Assembly (NCBI GenBank): GCA_004794785.1 | Contig: SJOL01007233.1 | Span: forward strand, 1 to 64,000 | Reading direction: 5' to 3' | From: Opisthorchis felineus | Lineage: Eukaryota; Platyhelminthes; Trematoda; Opisthorchiida; Opisthorchiidae | DNA length: 64,000 bases | Part shown: one piece after another, positions 59,201-64,000 of the stretch | Numbering within the stretch: position 1 is the stretch's first letter | Layout: each line of letters opens with the position of its first letter | The notes under the pieces: generated by a model | Database searches by the model: none | What the model was told of the DNA's origin: nothing | The model's input: only the letters and a program-made list of their open reading frames with translations | Translations under genes and position numbers: made by a program

Positions 59201-61661
59201 TACAGCTGGCATAAGCAGTGAAAATAGTTTTATGAAAAAAAAGTCAAAACTTGTAGAGACATTTTTGTTGTGGCGTCTACTCAGTCAGGTGGAGACAATA
59301 TTGTTTACAAACACCTTCGAATAGGGTCGTTATTTTAGACTGTACTGTCGTTAACAATTATACTGAAGTGGTCAAAGTGCATTCCCGTTTAATTTTCACT
59401 TGCGTACACATTTATTAATTTGTTTGAATTTTTTTCGCTCATTTCGGGAGGCCAAATCAATGCGGATTCTAGTGTCATATTCCAGTCTTTTTTCATCAGG
59501 GGGAAAAATAGACCATTTTAATTGTGTTTTCCGATAAATTCGTGACATTGAAGCCCAGATGGGATGTAAAAATAAAAGAATCCGTTCTGCTATTCGACAA
59601 AGTATAAAACTATATCCCAGAGAAATTCATGCCATTAAGATACAATGGGAATCGCGACAGTGATTTTGGTTTCTTTGATGTAAGGTAGTAGTAAGGTATG
59701 AGCATTGGTGAGACTTGATCACGCTGTTTAAGAACGGAAAATGCGGCTGGGAAGTAGTTGCGATGCGCGTTTTGAACTGGTGATTCATCGATGGAAGTGA
59801 CAAGCGCGTTACAGCTGACATTGTAGACAGAAATGCACTGTTCAACAAGATCAACCGTAATGAACCTGATGCAATGATTCCTACTTATGTTCTAGGATGG
59901 AAGGTATTTCTACTGTCTACCAGAAGGAAGGCTAATGCAGCTTCATTTGCGCTGTAAAGATTTTTCGGATTAAGGAGGCACTTTATCCCGAATTTTGTAT
60001 ACATTGGCTGCACATGACTGTTATTACTGTGCTTATCTTATATGAACCTCCTAGGAGACAGAAGGGATTTTCCAAGGTGACTATTCACTGAACAGGAAAC
60101 AACCACAAGAGGCCTTAGCGGAGTTGAAATGAGTGTACAAAGAAGGTTATCAAAACCAAAACGGGCCTGCAGGTTTATGGTCGCTTGACAGCCACGTTAG
60201 ACCACATCACAGCGAACCACTAGCTCCAACACGGTGGGGAAAACCTTGAAAGATGATTGTGTAAAATCTTTTCATAAGATCCCTTTAATACTGATGTATA
60301 TTGGGAGACGCTATGCCAAATCGTACAAGAGGACACTTCAAAAATTCATTTTACTAAACATGGTGTCTCCTGACAGTTCGTACAAAGTAGGCAGAAAAGC
60401 CTTTCAATCGTTATGCTACAACTAGAAACTAGACAGTGTCCTAAGTCAGCCAAAGCGTTTCATCACACTTTGTTCAGTCGACTTCATGAGGCACAGGTTT
60501 TGAGTGCAGCTAGTGACTGAAATATGCCCATCTGTTTTTCTGTGAGAAAATAATCTTGAAGGACCCAACAGCTTGTTAACATGTGGGCAAAGCCCGTGGG
60601 TGCTAAATACTCAAATCTAAAAGTAAGGACTCAGAACAGTTCAGTATTTTTTCAGTTTTTCGTTTAACATTTAACAAACCCATGCTCAGCTCAACATTTA
60701 CTTGCAACCTTTCTACCCACATTATACTTTTTAGGCTCCAATAAATGACCCGTTTCTGGAAGTCTTTCACAAACCAAAGAATGTTTGCTTCCGGACAAAC
60801 GAGAATGATACTCAGGAATTAGTTGTGCTAATCAAGTCATGCGCGGGTTGTTTTTTGGATAGAAAACATGTGCGTGAAACATACATGCAAAAACACCTAT
60901 GGGGTGACTTTCGCATACAGTTCGCTTTTGTCACCGGGCTTCCAACCGAAAATTCGAAGGAGCCAATCCTTATTGAAAATGTGCTTGAAAACAACCGCCA
61001 GGGACGGCGTAATGGTAATTTGGACGCAAGACTGTTGAAGGCCTTATTGCTCGAAGAAGCTGTACGATCTGACGATATCGTTGTGGGAAACTTTTCAGAC
61101 ACTTATTTTAACTTAACGCTAAAGCAGATGTTCACATTTCGCTGGGTTTCAGTGTTTTGTAAATATCAATCTCCTGTTTACCTGTTTATAGATAATGACT
61201 ATTCCATTGTTCCGGCAAACCTCATTAAGCTTGTGCGAAGTATACCGAACACATTTAAACCGAGAATGAACGCCGGAATACGAGGCCCCGATCGTATCGT
61301 GCGTCGACCGAAACTAAAGGATGGCATGGAACGCGGTGGAGTTTCAGAAGATGAAATACCTTGGAATATATATCCAGAATATTCATCAGGCGCATGTTAT
61401 TTCATAGGAGCGGATTTGCTGATTGACGTGACTGTTGCAACGGCGTTCACCAAACGATTTCGATTTGAAGATGCCTATTTGAGTTTTGTCTGGACCAAGC
61501 TGAGACAACGAGTTTACGCGTTCAAGGCACTGAGACATTATATCGGTCCCAATCAGGACATATCTGACTTAGCAGTAGGACCACAAGCGGCTGTTGACCA
61601 GCAGATGAACTGGGAAAGTGGATTTCTAAATCTGACGGTAATATCAAAGGCAAAGGTTTAG
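43664..61661 (+). CDS. Family GT31 glycosyltransferase (beta-1,3-galactosyltransferase/brainiac type)
   Basis: Two exons, 43,664-44,200 and 60,735-61,661, join in phase 0 to about 487 residues; the intron is 16.5 kb (gtgagc...tttttag). It is a type II membrane protein: a basic tail of about 22 residues, an anchor ([17 protein letters not shown]), a stem, then the GT31 domain. Motifs in order: [26 protein letters not shown] start, [30 protein letters not shown] (the D-x-D metal site, here DND), [15 protein letters not shown] and [12 protein letters not shown] (E-D site). The family transfers Gal or GlcNAc from UDP-sugar in beta-1,3 linkage in the Golgi lumen; the exact donor and acceptor cannot be told. 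Sequons NDT, NFS, NLT fit lumenal exposure. In-frame ATGs at 43,457 and 43,532 are possible earlier starts, but would put a long tail before the anchor. Confidence 0.85.
44201..46977. other. GT31 intron, first part: no firm feature
   Basis: A/T-rich at first (44,220-44,360). Short plus-strand stretches look coding-like, for example [15 protein letters not shown] near 45,550 and [15 protein letters not shown] near 45,920, but have no start, clean splice borders or known family. The first exon of the nested gene may lie here. Confidence 0.3.
46978..47317 (+). CDS. Nested gene, exons a and b
   Basis: Exon a (46,978-47,110) follows a textbook acceptor: branch-like actaac, then cacttctcag. It ends in phase 1 before gtaaat. 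Exon b (47,236-47,317) follows accacag, supplies the missing two bases and ends in phase 2 before gtaaga. Joined, they read through without a stop. Confidence 0.55.
46978..57365 (+). CDS. Unidentified spliced gene inside the GT31 intron (same strand)
   Basis: Exons with canonical borders and matching phases: 46,978-47,110, 47,236-47,317 and 48,107-48,140 form a first chain; 50,700-50,742, 54,380-54,426, 56,480-56,634, 56,917-57,015 and 57,281-57,365 (TAG) form a second. Pieces of the product read [111 protein letters not shown] and a serine-rich C-terminus ending ENSPKSL. No signal peptide or catalytic motif is visible. I do not recognise the family. The start, and any exons between 48,140 and 50,700, are unknown; 48,141-48,240 stays open with a serine-rich run ([16 protein letters not shown]) and may extend exon 3. 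A micro-exon may lie at 52,317. Confidence 0.5.
52733..52885 (-). mobile_element. tRNA-derived SINE, copy 4
   Basis: In the plus reading it carries cacgagggctgagacactg, cccaagcctagacag and gttcgggttcgaaccacagac (the complemented B box), all matching copy 3 at 26,141. The tRNA head end is more diverged (actcgagctatgtagg). No target-site duplication was found. It lies between candidate exons of the nested gene. Confidence 0.7.
53640..53733 (+). repeat. Unclassified dispersed repeat, copy C
   Basis: cttcgacaacccgcgacc, ggctcatctggtaggcgca and actcatgttctacctgaacc match the order of blocks in copy A (10,702-10,814); the last block also matches copy B. This is the most diverged copy. Confidence 0.5.
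56480..57365 (+). CDS. Nested gene, last three exons
   Basis: Exon e (56,480-56,634) ends in phase 2 at a strong gtatgt donor. Exon f (56,917-57,015) follows ccctgtttcag and ends in phase 2 before gtaagt. Exon g (57,281-57,365) follows gtcttttcag and ends at TAG. All junctions keep the frame, which is unlikely by chance for three exons. The encoded tail is acidic and serine-rich ([25 protein letters not shown]), like a phosphorylated C-terminus. Confidence 0.6.
58759..59163 (+). other. Open frame of about 134 codons, unidentified
   Basis: After an acceptor-like catcactggcag the plus strand stays open to TAA at 59,161-59,163. It reads [58 protein letters not shown] and [12 protein letters not shown]. 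The composition looks like coding sequence rather than chance, but I do not recognise it. A phase-0 donor-like site (tcc|gtgagg) at 58,940 would make a 182-base exon, not a multiple of three unless trimmed by two bases. It could be an exon of the nested gene, an alternative GT31 exon or a decayed repeat. Confidence 0.3.
59164..60734. other. GT31 intron, last part: no recognised feature
   Basis: Only short frames without a motif (59,627-59,854 minus, 60,234-60,425 plus). The end is the polypyrimidine tract and acceptor of the last GT31 exon. Confidence 0.4.
60735..61661 (+). CDS. GT31 last exon: catalytic domain
   Basis: After acttttttag the exon opens with [11 protein letters not shown] and stays open for 308 codons to TAG at 61,659-61,661. 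It contains every GT31 motif on one exon. A good donor-like site (acg|gtaata) lies in phase 0 a few codons before the stop, at about 61,635, and would allow an alternative last exon (see 62,374). Confidence 0.85.
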   Translation, partial: APINDPFLEVFHKPKNVCFRTNENDTQELVVLIKSCAGCFLDRKHVRETYMQKHLWGDFRIQFAFVTGLPTENSKEPILIENVLENNRQGRRNGNLDARLLKALLLEEAVRSDDIVVGNFSDTYFNLTLKQMFTFRWVSVFCKYQSPVYLFIDNDYSIVPANLIKLVRSIPNTFKPRMNAGIRGPDRIVRRPKLKDGMERGGVSEDEIPWNIYPEYSSGACYFIGADLLIDVTVATAFTKRFRFEDAYLSFVWTKLRQRVYAFKALRHYIGPNQDISDLAVGPQAAVDQQMNWESGFLNLTVISKAKV

Positions 61662-62373
61662 TTCACCGCTAATCTCAACAACCAGGGTTTAGACTCACAA
61701 AACCATCTAAGAAAAACAAAAAGGCCAGCAAAAAGCGAGCAAATGAATTGTCAAGGTTTCATGTACCAATCCGTTGAAATATTTTCTTTTCTTCTGTTTT
61801 ATGACTTTTCTGTACAATGTTAAGTTTACATATGCATGTACTATTTTGGTGGTGAGTGGTATCAACTATCATACATCAGGAAACTTGGTCGCTAGTTCTT
61901 TGTGTTCAGATTGCTACACGGTGCTGCTCGCTTAATATGTCATCCCGACTAACTATCGAGAGACTTAGGCCAAACGGCCGAGCACTCTGGAGTATAGCTG
62001 TCTTCGTCGGTGTCAGCATTTCTATTTTTTTCCATTACATAAACCAATGAGGCAGTAAAAACGGTTTACGTGTCCGATTCATCTTTACCGGGAAACCCCT
62101 TGTACGCAAAATCCTTCAATCTACCTTGAATCATCCTCCTGAAATTCTTTAATAATATCTTGGTAAAGCTGATATGTGTTAGTCTTGTTGTATCTGCACC
62201 ACTTGAGAACTAGAATCTCGAGCAAGAACATCATAAACAGGTGTCACGATAATATCCAGACGAATGCCTCAAGGGTAGATACCAAAACGTGACCAAATGA
62301 GGAACTCCACATCTGTCGTTAGTTGATCAGATGACTGCTGGTCCGTTCGCCGAGCCCAGCAATTGACTTACAG

Positions 62374-62520
62374 GTGTTTCACTACCGTTCTAGCAGACAT
62401 CGTCAGTTTACGGATAATGATATGTACCCACTGATGATGTATCCTCGAAAACTGACGAAATATATGCAAGTCAACTACCATGCTTGGCGAGCAGATAAAC
62501 AGCCGCCTGAACAACTACCA
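62374..62520 (+). CDS. Clean exon, unidentified or alternative GT31 3' end
   Basis: Bordered by gacttacag and gtgagt, it has 49 codons in phase 0 at both ends: VFHYRSSRHRQFTDNDMYP, LMMYPRKLTKYMQVNYHAW, RADKQPPEQLP. The family is not recognised. It begins about 710 bases after the GT31 stop. It could be the first visible exon of a downstream gene or be spliced to GT31 from the donor-like site near 61,635, which has the same phase. Confidence 0.45.
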
Positions 62521-62982
62521 GTGAGTACAATGGACCTACCATCATTTCAAAATACTGCCTATTTCACATCTAGTCTCTATTTCCAAATACGTGTGAACTG
62601 TCTTTTTCTTTATAATGATATGTGCCCTAGGATAGCGGTGAATGTTCAAAATGGCTATTATCGAGTCTTTAAGTTTTCAAAAAAGGCGAGACAAGAAGAG
62701 ACAATACAAGACCGGCGACTTTTCAGGTTGGCCTTACAAAGCATTACACAAACAAAGCAAATATTTTCAAAAATGTCTTAAAACGTCACTGATTTGGTAC
62801 CAGATTGCATGCACACAAATAAGAAGCGAATTTAAGCAAACCACAGTGTCCATTGTAACTACAGGACAAAGGTGAACTGTTGAGTCCAGCCAAATAAAAA
62901 ACCATAGAATTTTTGTAGACAGAGATTCTTGTGTGCAAAAAGGTATCAACAGGCACTTAGGAGGACATTTTTCTAGTTCTAG

Positions 62983-63217
62983 GTGTGCAATGGAAGAATC
63001 TTGAAGAACTGAGTCACAGAAAACTGTGTGACAATTTATGTTTTAGAAGTTACTGCAAAAAAAGAGCTGAGACATTTCCGGTGACAGAGTTTAATAGTGT
63101 CTCGCCTCGCAGCAATTTAGTAAACTTTCAGCGGGCCAAAATAGTTGCAAGTAATCAGTGCAACTTTATGGGTAAGCCAGTAACAAGGATAAAGGTATCG
63201 CTTACAGAAACTGAAAA
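62983..63217 (+). CDS. Probable exon, unidentified
   Basis: Follows ttctagttctag and ends at a perfect donor (aa|gtaagt). It holds 77 complete codons: WKNLEELSHRKLCDNLCF, ETFPVTEFNSVSPRSNL, CNFMGKPVTRIKVSLTETE. Its starting phase (two bases to complete a codon) does not match the phase-0 end of the exon at 62,520, so at least one more exon lies between them if they are one gene. Function unknown. Confidence 0.4.
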
Positions 63218-63889
63218 GTAAGTTTATTTAACCCTCTCATTAGAAGTCAAAAGCGGCATTTTTAAAAATACTTAAGCGGAAGAGGTAACAGGACGGATGT
63301 TTGATGCACGAAGCACCTTTTTAGTGGCAGCTGATCTGAACACAATCTCGACGCTTGGAGTTGTGGTTACGCCAGTGCCTATTCGTCTGGGACAGTTTCT
63401 GGTCACGCGAAAACAAGAAAATATTTGCTTCTTCTAACCACAGATTTCAAGATTTAATGCTCCGGAGAGACATATCACTGGTAGATTTTCAGCATTGTAG
63501 GTAAATTGATATACGTGTAACTGGTGGGCTGCATGATACTGAGCGCCAGTATCTACACTGTAAGTCGGACTGATGTGTAGGAAGCCGGGAGCTACTTGAC
63601 CGATTCACAAGGGGAATAGGTCATGTGTGCATCTGAAGTCCTGACATGTATTAATTTGTTAGTGATGTTTGATTTTCTGGAGCTACCAAGCAATAAGTGG
63701 TATCAGCAAACGAAATATTTCCAGCAGGTTTCGAACTTTCACGGTGCTACCTGACTGGAAAGTCCTGATAGGCGGGTCAGTCGATCGACAGTTACTCGGT
63801 TGTCGTTCGAGGCGTCGGACGAACCAATCGCATCGCCAAAGTGCGAGCGCTTTCGCCTGTTCAGACGTGAAAATTCATGTATCCAGCTT
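63218..63889. other. No recognised feature
   Basis: Intronic or intergenic. No motif seen on either strand. Confidence 0.35.
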
Positions 63890-63970
63890 GCGCTGTTGGA
63901 GTCATAGCAACAAGCTCGTCTCGCATGTCAGAAGTCCGGAGTTCTAACCCCAGCACGACCAAGGATATGA
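63890..63970 (+). repeat. tRNA-like sequence, possible second SINE type
   Basis: agcaacaagctcgtctcgca resembles the A-box side and gtccggagttctaacccc the T arm (B box ggttcgaatcc with changes) of a tRNA, about 40 bases apart, followed by cagcacgaccaagg. It is unlike the SINE copies elsewhere in the window. An intact tRNA fold is not seen, so a decayed tRNA-derived SINE is more likely than a tRNA gene. The element may run past the window end. Confidence 0.35.
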
Positions 63971-64000
63971 GCCGCTGATTGGCTCTAGTAAGTGCAAAAT

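Noticed and set aside
1..64000. CRISPR arrays, operons, rRNA genes or bacterial sequence
   Set aside because: None seen; the spliced genes and retrotransposon content are eukaryotic throughout.

Overview
This is eukaryotic DNA: spliced genes with very long introns, set in a dense bed of decayed retrotransposons. The mix of repeats (Pao/BEL and CsRn1-like Gypsy LTR elements, RTE-like LINEs, a Penelope-like element, a tRNA-derived SINE) and a 35-base intron near the start of one gene fit a parasitic flatworm, most likely a digenean fluke. The genus cannot be fixed from the sequence alone.

Layout. 1-18,990 holds no recognisable host gene. It contains a Gypsy pol relic split by a SINE (121-1,378), a second SINE (3,417), a Gypsy element with LTR remnants but no reverse transcriptase (5,981-8,734), a 100-base-period tandem repeat (12,483) and a reverse-strand Pao element that also lacks its RT (15,712-17,218). 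19,141-33,268 is a five-exon plus-strand gene for a short translation initiation factor of the eIF4B/eIF4H family. Its 11.9-kb third intron holds an RTE-like LINE, a SINE with a perfect 12-base target-site duplication and smaller repeats. 33,300-43,600 is intergenic or downstream sequence: a Penelope-like RT (minus), an RTE-like LINE (minus) and a Gypsy RNase H-integrase fragment (plus).

43,664-61,661 is a plus-strand family GT31 glycosyltransferase (beta-1,3-galactosyltransferase/brainiac type). Exon 1 gives the cytosolic tail, membrane anchor and stem; the last exon gives the whole catalytic domain. The 16.5-kb intron between them contains a second, unidentified plus-strand gene. It is supported by two chains of phase-compatible exons (46,978-48,140 and 50,700/54,380-57,365). 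Beyond the GT31 stop, clean exons at 62,374 and 62,983 belong either to a further gene or to an alternative 3' end of GT31.

The genes share no evident pathway: eIF4B/4H stimulates the eIF4A helicase in the cytoplasm, and GT31 builds glycans in the Golgi. The most interesting points are the same-strand gene-within-an-intron arrangement, the loss of the RT from both larger LTR elements, the irregular splice junction inside the eIF4B/4H RRM, and the SINE family with a dated-looking insertion.
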